From: Leptospira sp.
Lineage (GTDB): Bacteria; Spirochaetota; Leptospiria; Leptospirales; Leptospiraceae
Length of the DNA: 64,000 bases
Assembly: GCA_009991425.1 (NCBI GenBank)
Contig: JAACWH010000029.1
Location: 1-64,000, forward strand
Direction: 5' to 3'
Below the pieces are notes generated by a model. That model searched no databases and was not told the origin of the DNA. It saw only the letters and a program-made list of their open reading frames with translations. The translations under genes were made by a program, and so were the position numbers. This document shows, in pieces, positions 47,132-55,793 of this stretch; position 1 is the first letter of the stretch; each line of letters starts with the position of its first letter.

Positions 47132-47848
47132 TTGAAGAAAATTACATTAAGTTTACTACTAGTTGGTATGTTAGTTACTAGTTGTTCAGAAAATGCTAAG
47201 AGATTAATGATGGCAACTGGTATAGGTTGTGGAACAGGTCTAGCATTTGGTGCAGTTTATGATGAAATGCAAAGAGCAAAAGCAGGTAAGGAAAGAAAAA
47301 AACTTGAAAACCAAGTATTCAATGTTTTTAAAAAGAAAAAAGCACAAAACAACGGTAAGATCGTAGGTTTAGCTGCTGGTTGTGCTGCTGGTCTTGGAAC
47401 TGGTCTATATCTCAATATGATGAAAGAAGATATCAAAGAAAACTTTGGTAAAGATGGTATCGAACTAGAAGATGTTAAAGATAGAAATGGTGATTTAACA
47501 GCCCTTAAAGTTAAAATGGACGGAGATATTTCTTTCGAAAATGGTAAATCTGATCTGAAAGGTACTGGAAAATCTAATATTGACAAACTTTCGGAAGCTT
47601 TGCTTGCTTACCCAGATACAAATTTAAACGTAACTGGTCATGCAAACAAAACTGGTTCAGAATCAGTGAATTTGAAATTATCTGAGTCTAGAGCAAAAGA
47701 AGTTGTAACTATCATGGATGAAAACGGAGTTGAGTCATCTCGAGTAACATCTGTAAAAGGTGTTGGATCTGCAGAGCCTCTTCCTGGCAAGTCTCCTGCT
47801 GATGGTGCGAATAGAAGAGTAGAAGTAAGCATCCTTCCACAATCTTAA
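47132..47848 (+). CDS. OmpA-domain lipoprotein
   Basis: The start is TTG at 47132 with AGGAG seven bases upstream. The N-terminus MKKITLSLLLVGMLVTSC is a clear lipoprotein signal with Cys18. A glycine-rich membrane-like segment (about 28-42, GIGCGTGLAFGAVYDE) and a second (about 85-100, GLAAGCAAGLGTGLYL) follow. The C-terminal OmpA/MotB domain (about 130-238) has NVTGHANKTGS and LKLSESRAKEVV, and ends NRRVEVSI, the peptidoglycan-binding pattern. It probably links the outer membrane to peptidoglycan, as Loa22-type proteins do. It lies 43 bases after flaB and is followed by a strong terminator. Confidence 0.92.
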   Translation: MKKITLSLLLVGMLVTSCSENAKRLMMATGIGCGTGLAFGAVYDEMQRAKAGKERKKLENQVFNVFKKKKAQNNGKIVGLAAGCAAGLGTGLYLNMMKEDIKENFGKDGIELEDVKDRNGDLTALKVKMDGDISFENGKSDLKGTGKSNIDKLSEALLAYPDTNLNVTGHANKTGSESVNLKLSESRAKEVVTIMDENGVESSRVTSVKGVGSAEPLPGKSPADGANRRVEVSILPQS

Positions 47849-47858
47849 TTCGATAAAA

Positions 47859-47893
47859 AAAGAGATAGATACTGAGTAGGTATCTATCTCTTT
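47859..47893. terminator. Bidirectional intrinsic terminator
   Basis: A perfect 14-base stem (AAAGAGATAGATAC / GTATCTATCTCTTT) encloses a seven-base loop. On the plus strand it is 10 bases after the OmpA-lipoprotein stop and is followed by a T-containing tail. On the minus strand the hairpin is followed by a run of Ts (complement of AAAAAA at 47855-47860), so it can also stop transcription from ybaB. Confidence 0.85.
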
Positions 47894-48019
47894 CTATTAT
47901 AAATCAAAAAGTTTTAAATCAACAAGGCTATTTTAGCTAATCTAATTTATCAAAATCGATGTATCACAGTCTCAAAAGTTATATATAAATAACAATAAGC
48001 TGTATTCGTCAAAATAGCT

Positions 48020-48337
48020 TTATAAGCCTAGATTCTGTAAGCCACCCATTTCTTGGATTTTGTCTGCAGAACCTTTCTGAGCTGCAGTTAATGCTTTAGA
48101 AACGGCCTCAGCAACATGCTTTTCGATATTTTTCTTATCTTTAGAATCAATCAAGCTTTCTGCTATATCTAATTTCTTGATATTGAACTTACCATCCATA
48201 GTGCAAGTAACTTGGGCACCCTTTGATTCACCATTAAAATCAACTAAGAGTAATTCTTTCTCAAGATTCTTTACTTGAGAACGCATTCTTTTCATCTTCT
48301 TTAGATTTTCAAATTTTTCTTTTGCATTGTTAAACAT
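48020..48337 (-). CDS. YbaB/EbfC family nucleoid-associated protein
   Basis: The family forms small dimers that bind DNA; EbfC of Borrelia is a well-known spirochaetal member. This 105-residue protein has the two-helix plus sheet plan: a basic coiled coil (NLKKMKRMRSQVKNLEKELL), then beta segments with AQVTCTMDGKFNIKKLDI, and the C-terminal helix EAVSKALTAAQKGSADKIQEM. Recombination gene recR or dnaX is often adjacent in other bacteria but is not found here. The gene stands between a bidirectional terminator and a coupled three-gene operon. Confidence 0.9.
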   Translation of the reverse strand: MFNNAKEKFENLKKMKRMRSQVKNLEKELLLVDFNGESKGAQVTCTMDGKFNIKKLDIAESLIDSKDKKNIEKHVAEAVSKALTAAQKGSADKIQEMGGLQNLGL

Positions 48338-48420
48338 AATGTCCTCTCACATCCAATTTTAGATTTGGAAGCTAACTGTCAATCGAACGTAGTAAAAGAA
48401 ATCTTTATAAAATGGGGAAA

Positions 48421-49371
48421 TTAAATAGGATTTTCTAAAAAATTTGCCAACTCTATGTCACGAGCGGGGCAAGAATCTAACAAAATACCATAGTGATTTT
48501 TATCTGAAATAGATAGGCATCTTGCATTAGGAATTTGATTTAACATAATCGCAAGACTCTTGTCGCTCACCAATGGTTTCGTTCCTTTAAGTGTAGGCTT
48601 CAAGGCACGAATGATTAAGGTCTTGGATAAAATTTCACGATAAGGAAGGTTTTTATTTTTACGAATTGTAAAAATCCAATTGGGAAAATGAACGAAAATT
48701 CGTTTTAACAAGCCAGCATTCGTAATAGATCCACCTAAACTTTGCAATTCGCTTTCGACAACATATGGGGGAATATTACAATGCCAGAGATTATCTTTCT
48801 TCTCAAGTTCATATAGCAAAAGATTTTCAAGATCCCTACTCCATTTGTCGACTAGTTTAGACTCTTTGGCTTCCTCTAAGTATGCATCTTTAGATTCAAA
48901 ACTCTTTCCAATTCTTTCTAAGGAAGCACGAACCATTTGTAGATTTGTCCATTTATTTTGTAAGTCTGTGATCCCTGCACCATCAACTAATACCAATTTA
49001 TCGACTAGCCATGAAAATTCTTTGGTAAAATACAATCCTACCCAAGCTCCCAGAGAATGACCTATGATATGGAAATTGTTCTCAGGAAGTTGGTCTAAGG
49101 CTAATTTTAAATCAGCAGCATGAGACTCAGCAGAGTAATCAATTTCTTCCTTACCGCTACCACCTCTTCCACGAAGGTCATAAGTATAAACTTTATGCCC
49201 TCGCTTAGAAAGAAATAAAGCAACTCTTTCAAACGAAAGTAGATTCCCTGTTAGTCCATGTATACATACAATGGGTTTTGGAAAGGAAATTTGCTTCGGT
49301 GAATATGATTTGAAATACAAACTCGAATTAGCAATTTGAATGGAAAATGTTTCAGTCTTAAGATTTAACAT
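48421..49371 (-). CDS. Alpha/beta hydrolase fold protein
   Basis: The 316-residue protein has the classical plan: the oxyanion segment CIHGLTGNLLSFERVA, DLRGRGGSGK, and the nucleophile elbow GHSLGAWVG (Ser at about residue 117). A late Asp lies in the strand region after about 250, with a possible catalytic His in DKNHYGIL. The substrate is unknown, perhaps a lipid ester given the preceding gene. Its ATG overlaps the stop of the alkyl-DHAP synthase gene by one base (TGATG), so both are likely made together. Confidence 0.87.
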   Translation of the reverse strand: MLNLKTETFSIQIANSSLYFKSYSPKQISFPKPIVCIHGLTGNLLSFERVALFLSKRGHKVYTYDLRGRGGSGKEEIDYSAESHAADLKLALDQLPENNFHIIGHSLGAWVGLYFTKEFSWLVDKLVLVDGAGITDLQNKWTNLQMVRASLERIGKSFESKDAYLEEAKESKLVDKWSRDLENLLLYELEKKDNLWHCNIPPYVVESELQSLGGSITNAGLLKRIFVHFPNWIFTIRKNKNLPYREILSKTLIIRALKPTLKGTKPLVSDKSLAIMLNQIPNARCLSISDKNHYGILLDSCPARDIELANFLENPI

Positions 49372-51068
49372 CAGCCATGAAATACTTTTTTAGGATTCAT
49401 AATTCCTTTCTTGTCTAAACTGCTTTTCATTGCTTGCAATGCTGAAATACTTAGTTTGCCAAATTCCTTTTGGTAGAATTCTTTATGATCCATACCTATA
49501 CCATGGTGGTGGCTGGCAGATGCTTTGTGTTTTAGAAATAATTCAGAGGCTATTCTTTTTAATTTAAACCACTGCTCAATGGGTTTCTTTGCATCTAGGG
49601 CAAATATTACCGTAAAATACAAAGATGCACCATTCTCATAAGAGTGAGAAATATGACAGAGTGATTTTGCCTTTTTAAATTGACTTCGAACTTTCGTGTG
49701 GAATTCATCTCGAATCTGTTCCAATTTATCGTAGGGAGCGGATGTCTCCATAGTATCAACACCAAACCCATATTCTACGATATGATTTCTGAGAAAAGGC
49801 ATATTGAACCTGTTCTTGATCCAGTTTTTTCCTATGGAAGTCCCTGCATGAAATCCTTTGTGTTTTGAAATTATTTCTTTCAACTTCAATAAACGATGCT
49901 CGATGTCTGACTGATCACCTTCTAAGCCAATAATCAAAACGGACTTTTTATCTCTAAGTCCGTAAAGGTTTAAAACAAAATTCTGAATAGAATGCTTTAA
50001 ATGGGAGAAAATTCCTTTATTTCCTAGAGTGCCTAATGTTCCAAACAATCTAGCTTCCTCCTCATCCGACAAACGCATCATTGAAGTTGGAATACCCGAT
50101 TGTTTGATTTCTCGAATGCATTCTTTGCCTTCATGAAAGCTTGGAAAAAGTATACCTGTGTAATATCTCTTTTCTGGAAGCTCATGAATACGAATTGTAA
50201 CCTCTGAAATAATTCCCAGTAAGCCTTCTGAACCTGCAATGATATGATTCCAATCTGGACCAGAGGAAGATGCAGGATAGTCGCCTGTTTGAATAATACC
50301 TGAGGGCGTGATTAATTTTGCAGAGACTAGCAGATCTTCGATTTTGCCATAACGATTGGATTGCTGACCAGCTGATCTTGCTGCAATCCATCCACCTAAT
50401 GTAGAATATACGAATGATTGTGGAAAATGTCCTAAAGTGAATCCTTCTTTGTTTAGAATTTGTTCTAAGTGAGGTCCGTAGATTCCTGATTGAAAAGTCG
50501 CTGTTCGATTATTCGAATTTAAATTTACGAGTTTATTGTATTTAGTTAAATCTAAGGATAATATTTTAGATTGACCAGTACCTTTTGTAACTTCAACTCC
50601 ACCGACAACAGAAGAACCTCCACCAAATGGTATTACAACTATGTTATTTTTATTACAATAATCCAGGACTTTGGTGATTTGATTTTCGGAAACGGGATAA
50701 GCTACTCCGTCTACGAAACTCTTCAAAAGGTTAAAATTCAATCTTATCGTATCATAATAACTGCGTCCAGCAGAGTGAAGGATTCTTTCTCTATCAGAAC
50801 TCTGAAATTGTTCTTCGTCTAAGATTGCACTAAAGAAGGCAATTTCTTTGGGAGTAAATTTTGACTTGGAAATTGAAATGGAAGGAAGTGGAACCGATGG
50901 TGTAAAAACATCTTTTCCTACATCCATTTCTGTTCTAAGAAAATCAATGATCTCTGGCATAAGATCGCTCGCATAGAAATCTTCTTGGTAGGAACCCCAG
51001 CCATTCCATCGGAGGTTCTCACGTGAATAATCCAAATCTGGTTTGAATTCATAGTAAAGTTTAAGCAT
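49371..51068 (-). CDS. FAD-binding alkyldihydroxyacetonephosphate synthase-like protein
   Basis: Alkyl-DHAP synthase replaces the acyl chain of acyl-DHAP with a fatty alcohol, forming the ether bond of ether lipids. The NWGxxG-like start (LRWNGWGSY), the PCMH-type FAD domain (VIPFGGGSSVVGG, then STLGGWIAARSAGQQSNRYGKIED) and the C-terminal cap are present. The signature SHHHGIGMDHKEF near the C-terminus includes the histidines of the AGPS active site. The related FAD-linked oxidases of the D-lactate dehydrogenase group are the main alternative. It is coupled by one-base overlaps to parA upstream and the hydrolase downstream. Confidence 0.85.
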   Translation of the reverse strand: MLKLYYEFKPDLDYSRENLRWNGWGSYQEDFYASDLMPEIIDFLRTEMDVGKDVFTPSVPLPSISISKSKFTPKEIAFFSAILDEEQFQSSDRERILHSAGRSYYDTIRLNFNLLKSFVDGVAYPVSENQITKVLDYCNKNNIVVIPFGGGSSVVGGVEVTKGTGQSKILSLDLTKYNKLVNLNSNNRTATFQSGIYGPHLEQILNKEGFTLGHFPQSFVYSTLGGWIAARSAGQQSNRYGKIEDLLVSAKLITPSGIIQTGDYPASSSGPDWNHIIAGSEGLLGIISEVTIRIHELPEKRYYTGILFPSFHEGKECIREIKQSGIPTSMMRLSDEEEARLFGTLGTLGNKGIFSHLKHSIQNFVLNLYGLRDKKSVLIIGLEGDQSDIEHRLLKLKEIISKHKGFHAGTSIGKNWIKNRFNMPFLRNHIVEYGFGVDTMETSAPYDKLEQIRDEFHTKVRSQFKKAKSLCHISHSYENGASLYFTVIFALDAKKPIEQWFKLKRIASELFLKHKASASHHHGIGMDHKEFYQKEFGKLSISALQAMKSSLDKKGIMNPKKVFHG

Positions 51069-51802
51069 TATAGTGCGATAACCTCGTTGGCTAATTGATC
51101 AAAGGCCTCCCAGGCTTTTGATTTTATTTGTAATTTTGATCTTTTTTCCGATTTAGTTTTGATACTTTCACTTTTGGGAATTGGCGAAAGGGTTTTAAAA
51201 TCTTCTAAGGATCGAATTCGATTTAGAAGATCTATGTGTTTATTCGATTTACCAAACATAGAAGGGACAAAGCAAATTGTATGTTCTTTGTTTGTAATCT
51301 CACGGGAATTTTTTATTTCATCTAACAAGAGATTCACTGCGCGTATTGCCCATTTACTTGGAGTAACAGGTACTAAGATAGTATCACAGGCAACTAAAGA
51401 AACAGTTAGCTCAGATCTTGCCGATCCAGGTGTATCGATTACAACATAATCATAATCCTTGTTTTCATTTAGAATTGTTCTTAATTTTTTTAAAATAGAA
51501 AAATTTTGAAATACTCGAGTAGTTAAATATGCTAAATCAATCGTTCCTGGAATTATATCTGCAAATTTGCCTTTGTGAATCGAACTAGCAAAATCAGATT
51601 CCCCAGTTAATAATTTAAAAATATTTCCTTTGTCTATATCTTCGGGACTAGAATTGGGTAAAAAATAATCAGTCAAGTCAGCCTGCATATCTAAATCGAT
51701 TACGAGAGTTCTACCTTTCCGCGAAAGAGCCTCTGTGAGAAAAATGGAAGTTGTGGTTTTGGCTGAGCCACCTTTAATATTTGAAACAGTAAATATTTTC
51801 AT
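51068..51802 (-). CDS. ParA family ATPase, orphan
   Basis: The protein has the deviant Walker A of ParA/MinD ATPases, KGGSAKTT, the A' motif VIDLDMQADLT and Walker B VVIDTPGS. No ParB or centromere-like repeat is next to it. Orphan ParA proteins position cellular machines or act in segregation; no specific cargo is evident. A perfect -35 TTGACA lies at 51843-51838 upstream, with a poor -10. The gene starts an operon in which the alkyl-DHAP synthase gene follows with a TAATG overlap. Confidence 0.88.
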   Translation of the reverse strand: MKIFTVSNIKGGSAKTTTSIFLTEALSRKGRTLVIDLDMQADLTDYFLPNSSPEDIDKGNIFKLLTGESDFASSIHKGKFADIIPGTIDLAYLTTRVFQNFSILKKLRTILNENKDYDYVVIDTPGSARSELTVSLVACDTILVPVTPSKWAIRAVNLLLDEIKNSREITNKEHTICFVPSMFGKSNKHIDLLNRIRSLEDFKTLSPIPKSESIKTKSEKRSKLQIKSKAWEAFDQLANEVIAL

Positions 51803-51898
51803 AGCTAAGTACCCTAGATTTAGGATTGTAGAACGATTGTCAATTTTCTTTGTTTTTTTCTTGAATCAGCTACTCATTCACATTTATTGGAGTTTACA

Positions 51899-52288
51899 AT
51901 GGCATTTGAAATCAAGTTTCGCATTTGGGATAAATCACTAAAGGAATTTATTTCCAAGGGTTTTACAATCACTCAACATGGTAAACTACTTAAATTCAAC
52001 CAAGAAATAACTAATCCAGAGAACTACATTTTGCACCCTTTCTCAGGAATGTTAGACAAATACGATAAAGAAATTTATGAAGAAGATATTATTGAGCATA
52101 CAGTTGCCCAGTCGGGAAATATTTCTCAGATCGTAGGAATTGTTCGTTATGATTCGACAAAGGCATTATTTTACCTTGATGATTTGAATAGAACTGCCCT
52201 CTCTGATCTTTTCTCTATTCGAAAAATTGGGAATCCTTATGAAAATTCCGTTCTCTTTGATCTTTATGTTAAAAAGAAAATCTCCTAA
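51899..52288 (+). CDS. YopX-like protein
   Basis: The 129-residue protein has the YopX domain pattern: an opening IKFRIWDKSLKEF, a middle LHPFSGMLDKYDKEIYEEDIIEH (matching xxxxTGLxDxxGxxIYEGDIV) and a beta barrel. YopX proteins come mostly from phages and their function is unknown. Here it is chromosomal, with no phage genes around it. The start is ATG 51899, with GGAG six bases before it; a TTG at 51887 is less likely. The preceding parA is divergent, and a secreted TPR gene follows seven bases after the stop. Confidence 0.8.
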   Translation: MAFEIKFRIWDKSLKEFISKGFTITQHGKLLKFNQEITNPENYILHPFSGMLDKYDKEIYEEDIIEHTVAQSGNISQIVGIVRYDSTKALFYLDDLNRTALSDLFSIRKIGNPYENSVLFDLYVKKKIS

Positions 52289-52294
52289 TCTTTT

Positions 52295-53737
52295 TTGGAT
52301 CTGCGTTATTCCTTAGCAATTTTAATAACTTCCTTAAGCTTCTCAAGCATAAGGTCTATGCCCAGTCGGAATATTTGGAAGTATTTAAACCTAACTGAAG
52401 AAAATATCTTTCAAAAAGAATTTGGTATCTTCAATTACAACCAACCAAAGGAATTTCACCAAGAAAGCATAGCTTTTCGTTTACATTCATTCTGTTATTA
52501 CTTTATCAATAAAAATTTTCCTAATTATAAACAACCCAATCAAAGAAAAGAAATAGAATCTTTAGTTTGGAATTTTTATTACCAACAGGCTTTTAATATA
52601 AGGACACTAAAGCCGGAATTTAAATGTTTATCTTCGAACTCAGAAATTTCTAATCACATCCAAATCAATTTTCAATTAGATGCAGATCTAGGATTCTTAC
52701 CATTTAAATGGGAAACATTTTCGAAAAACAATTTAATTTCGATTGGAATAGATGAATATCATATCGGAAAAATTACTAGCTTAACAGAATTTGAACCTTC
52801 CGTAAAGAATTGTGTAAAAAACAAAACTCAGGACACAAATCGAAATGGGATTCCTGATATATGGTATAAATTTGAAAACTGCAAATTGATTACTCATAAA
52901 GAAGATTTCAATGAAAATGGAAACTTCGAAAGAAGATGCTTTTATAAAAATGATGGAATTATAGACTTCTGTGAGGGCTTAGGAGAAAAGAATCTTAGTC
53001 TAGCTAGGGGATACGAAGAGAAAGAAGAATGGAATCAATCTATTTTCTATTACAATAAACTAATAGAAGAATACAACTCGGAATTCAAAGGCTACAGTAG
53101 ACATATTTGCGAACCCAATTATAAAATTTTGCAATTCCATTATAATTTAATGAATTATGCAACCTTGAATGAAAGATATAAATCCTTAAAATCAAATCCT
53201 TATTGTAATAATTATGTAAAGAAATCACAAATCTTTCTTGGATTTATCAACCTGTATTCACTTCACAACTGGTCGGATGGTGTAGATCAGTTGGAAGAAG
53301 CCAACAAAACTTATAAGGAAGAAAAAGGTTGGGATTCTATAGAAATCAATTTAGCACTTAGCTATGGATATTTAAATCTGCAGAAATATTCTAGCTGCCT
53401 AGATTCTCTGCAAAAAATAGCAGGACGTCCCTTCAATCAAAAAGGTCGTTATTTTTACAATTATTACTTTGGTTCCTGTAAATTAGGAGCATCTGATTTT
53501 CAGGCAGCGCTACCAGCACTTCGAATAGCCTTAGATTCTGCAAAAGATTCCAATGAAAAAAGTATTGTTTATTTTAAATTAGGGATTTTATTCCTTTCTT
53601 CTGGAATTTCATCAGATCAAAAAAATAGTGAAAGATACTTCCATGAAGCAATCCGCCTAAATCCGAATTTGCTGACTGTGGTAGAAAAAGCTAGAAAGGA
53701 ACACAAGGAGAGCAAAGATTTCTCAGATAAACCATAG
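52295..53737 (+). CDS. Secreted TPR-repeat protein with calcium-type loop
   Basis: The frame starts at TTG 52295, giving a signal peptide (RYSLAILITSLSFSSIRSMP). A mixed domain (about 25-200) follows. The loop DTNRNGIPDIWYKF (about 185-198) has the DxNxNGxxDxW pattern of calcium-binding loops, with a second DFNENGNFERRCF in the same region. The second half (about 240-470) is TPR-like (GSCKLGASDFQAALPALRIAL, SERYFHEAIRLNPN). I do not recognise a specific family. No Shine-Dalgarno is visible before the TTG; it may be translated by read-on from the YopX gene. Confidence 0.65.
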   Translation: MDLRYSLAILITSLSFSSIRSMPSRNIWKYLNLTEENIFQKEFGIFNYNQPKEFHQESIAFRLHSFCYYFINKNFPNYKQPNQRKEIESLVWNFYYQQAFNIRTLKPEFKCLSSNSEISNHIQINFQLDADLGFLPFKWETFSKNNLISIGIDEYHIGKITSLTEFEPSVKNCVKNKTQDTNRNGIPDIWYKFENCKLITHKEDFNENGNFERRCFYKNDGIIDFCEGLGEKNLSLARGYEEKEEWNQSIFYYNKLIEEYNSEFKGYSRHICEPNYKILQFHYNLMNYATLNERYKSLKSNPYCNNYVKKSQIFLGFINLYSLHNWSDGVDQLEEANKTYKEEKGWDSIEINLALSYGYLNLQKYSSCLDSLQKIAGRPFNQKGRYFYNYYFGSCKLGASDFQAALPALRIALDSAKDSNEKSIVYFKLGILFLSSGISSDQKNSERYFHEAIRLNPNLLTVVEKARKEHKESKDFSDKP

Positions 53738-53744
53738 AAATTAC

Positions 53745-53772
53745 TTGTCAAAGGGTATGCTTTCCATAGAAT
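53745..53772 (+). promoter_or_regulatory. Sigma-70 promoter of the acyl-CoA synthetase gene; probable leaderless start
   Basis: TTGTCA (53745-53750), a 16-base spacer and TAGAAT (53767-53772) match the consensus in five of six positions each. The ATG at 53782 is nine bases after the -10 box, and no Shine-Dalgarno sequence is present. Confidence 0.5.
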
Positions 53773-53781
53773 TTACAAACA

Positions 53782-55656
53782 ATGAAACCTTATACAACCA
53801 TCAACCAAGCGATACTGAACTCCCTAGAACATTTTAAAAATACAAAATTATTCTTCGCTAAAACTTCTAATAAAGAATTCCAAGGTTCTACTTTGGGAAT
53901 AGTCTACAACAAAGCAGAAAACCTAGGTTTAGCATTAATGGATCTAGGCTTAAAGCCGCAAGAGAAAGTTGGTCTTATGGCTGACAATAGAGTAGAATGG
54001 GCTATAGCGGATATGTCCGTACTTTTAAATGGAGCAGTCGATGTTCCCCGCGGGTCAGATTCTACTGCACAGGAAATCCAATATATCCTCGATCATAGTG
54101 AGAGTAAAATTTGCTTTGTAGAACATGAGAAACTTTTTCTATCCTTGAGTTCCATTCGTTCAAAAACTCAAGTTACTACTTGGATTATCTTAGATCCAAG
54201 CTATAAGCCCAAAGAAGAAAATGTCTACTGTATCACTGACTTAATTTTAAAAGGCGAATCTCTTAGAAAGGACAAACTAGCAGAATTGCATGCAAGAATG
54301 AATGCAACCAAGCCAGATGACCTTTTTACTATCATATATACCTCAGGAACTACAGGTTTACCCAAAGGTGTAATGCTTACTCATCAAAACATGGTCTATA
54401 ATATGACTGAGGTTCCCACTATGGTAGGCCTCAGAGAAAATGATAGAGCCTTATCTATTCTCCCTGTCTGGCATATTTTCGAAAGAGCCATTGATTACTC
54501 TATGATGGTAGTTGGTTGTGCAATTTATTATACAAACATTCGAGATTTAAGAGATGATTTCCAAAAAGTAAAACCTACATTTATGGCATCGGCTCCAAGA
54601 CTTTGGGAAAATCTCTATATGGGAATTAAGCAAAAAGTTGACAAATCATCTGATATACAAAAGAAAATTTTTGAAACAGCATATGAAATTTGTAAAGCTT
54701 GGAAGGATGGTGTAGACTACCTAGCAGGCAATAGACTATTGCAACACGAAGAAGATCTCTTCACTAAAGGGAAAAATACTGCTGTAGCATTAGCTAACTC
54801 AATCAATCTTTTCTTTCCAGCACAGGTTGCGGATAAGATCGTTTTCAAAAAAATTCGGGACGTACTAGGTGGTGAGTTACGTGGAACCATTTCTGGTGGT
54901 GGAGCTCTTCCTTCTCACGTTGATGAATTCTTTAATGTGATTGGAATTCCTGTTTATGAAGGTTATGGGATGACGGAATGCGCACCAATCATTGCGGTAA
55001 GATCTGTTGGAAGAGTAATCCAAGGCTCTGTCGGTTTTATGCCAAAAGGAACTGAAGTCCAAATTCTAGATGACAAAGGAAATTCTGTTTCTAAGGGAAA
55101 GATGGGAATCATCCATGCAAGAGGCCCTCAGGTTATGAAAGGCTATTACAAAAATCCAGAAGCTACTTCCAAGGCATTGAATAATGGTTGGATGAATACA
55201 GGAGATTTAGGATTTTTCTCTACTAATGGCACTCTTTCTGTCAGAGGGAGAGTAAAGGATACTATTGTCCTACTTGGTGGGGAAAATATCGAGCCAGTTC
55301 CAATAGAAAATATCATTACTGAACATGCCTACATCAACCAAGTAATTGTTGTTGGCCAAGACCAAAAGAACTTAACTGCTCTTATATGGCCCGACTATGC
55401 TAGGATGTCAGAAGCGGGAATGAATGTGAAAGAAGGTGATGATCTAAATACAAATAAAGAATTAAGAACAGAATTTATGGCAATCATCAAGAAATCTGTC
55501 TCTTCTGAAAATGGCTTCAAATCTTTTGAAAAAATCGCTGACTTCCGATTCTTGCCAAAAGCTTTAGAAGTTGGTGATGAACTTACCAACCTATTCAAAA
55601 TGAAAAGAAACGTGATTATGGATAAATACGATAAACTAATTAAGTCTATGTATTAA
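53782..55656 (+). CDS. Long-chain acyl-CoA synthetase (AMP-forming)
   Basis: The enzyme activates fatty acids to acyl-CoA via an acyl-adenylate. The P-loop-like motif YTSGTTGLPKGVMLTHQN (about residues 190-206), the YEGYGMTECAP block, and the hinge region NTGDLGFFSTNGTLSVRGRVKDTIVLLGGENIEP are all intact. The 624 residues fit the long-chain (FadD/Faa-type) class, including the HIFERAIDY segment. It acts on imported or released fatty acids. Leptospires use long-chain fatty acids as main carbon source, so this fits the FadL-like protein in the window. A terminator follows. Confidence 0.95.
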   Translation: MKPYTTINQAILNSLEHFKNTKLFFAKTSNKEFQGSTLGIVYNKAENLGLALMDLGLKPQEKVGLMADNRVEWAIADMSVLLNGAVDVPRGSDSTAQEIQYILDHSESKICFVEHEKLFLSLSSIRSKTQVTTWIILDPSYKPKEENVYCITDLILKGESLRKDKLAELHARMNATKPDDLFTIIYTSGTTGLPKGVMLTHQNMVYNMTEVPTMVGLRENDRALSILPVWHIFERAIDYSMMVVGCAIYYTNIRDLRDDFQKVKPTFMASAPRLWENLYMGIKQKVDKSSDIQKKIFETAYEICKAWKDGVDYLAGNRLLQHEEDLFTKGKNTAVALANSINLFFPAQVADKIVFKKIRDVLGGELRGTISGGGALPSHVDEFFNVIGIPVYEGYGMTECAPIIAVRSVGRVIQGSVGFMPKGTEVQILDDKGNSVSKGKMGIIHARGPQVMKGYYKNPEATSKALNNGWMNTGDLGFFSTNGTLSVRGRVKDTIVLLGGENIEPVPIENIITEHAYINQVIVVGQDQKNLTALIWPDYARMSEAGMNVKEGDDLNTNKELRTEFMAIIKKSVSSENGFKSFEKIADFRFLPKALEVGDELTNLFKMKRNVIMDKYDKLIKSMY

Positions 55657-55686
55657 AATTTCCAGAATTCAATATCTCTATTAATT

Positions 55687-55725
55687 AAATCCACTCTTTG
55701 CTGAATGCATCGCAGTGGATTTTTT
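55687..55725 (+). terminator. Intrinsic terminator after the acyl-CoA synthetase gene
   Basis: AAATCCACT (55687-55695) and AGTGGATTT (55714-55722) form a nine-base stem around an 18-base loop. A run of Ts (55720-55725) follows, partly within the stem. It lies 31 bases after the stop codon. Confidence 0.7.
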
Positions 55726-55793
55726 ATAGAAATTAATTTTGGCTGAAAAGTATTTGAAAAAAAATCTACTTCAAAGAGAAAAGAGACCTTGTA

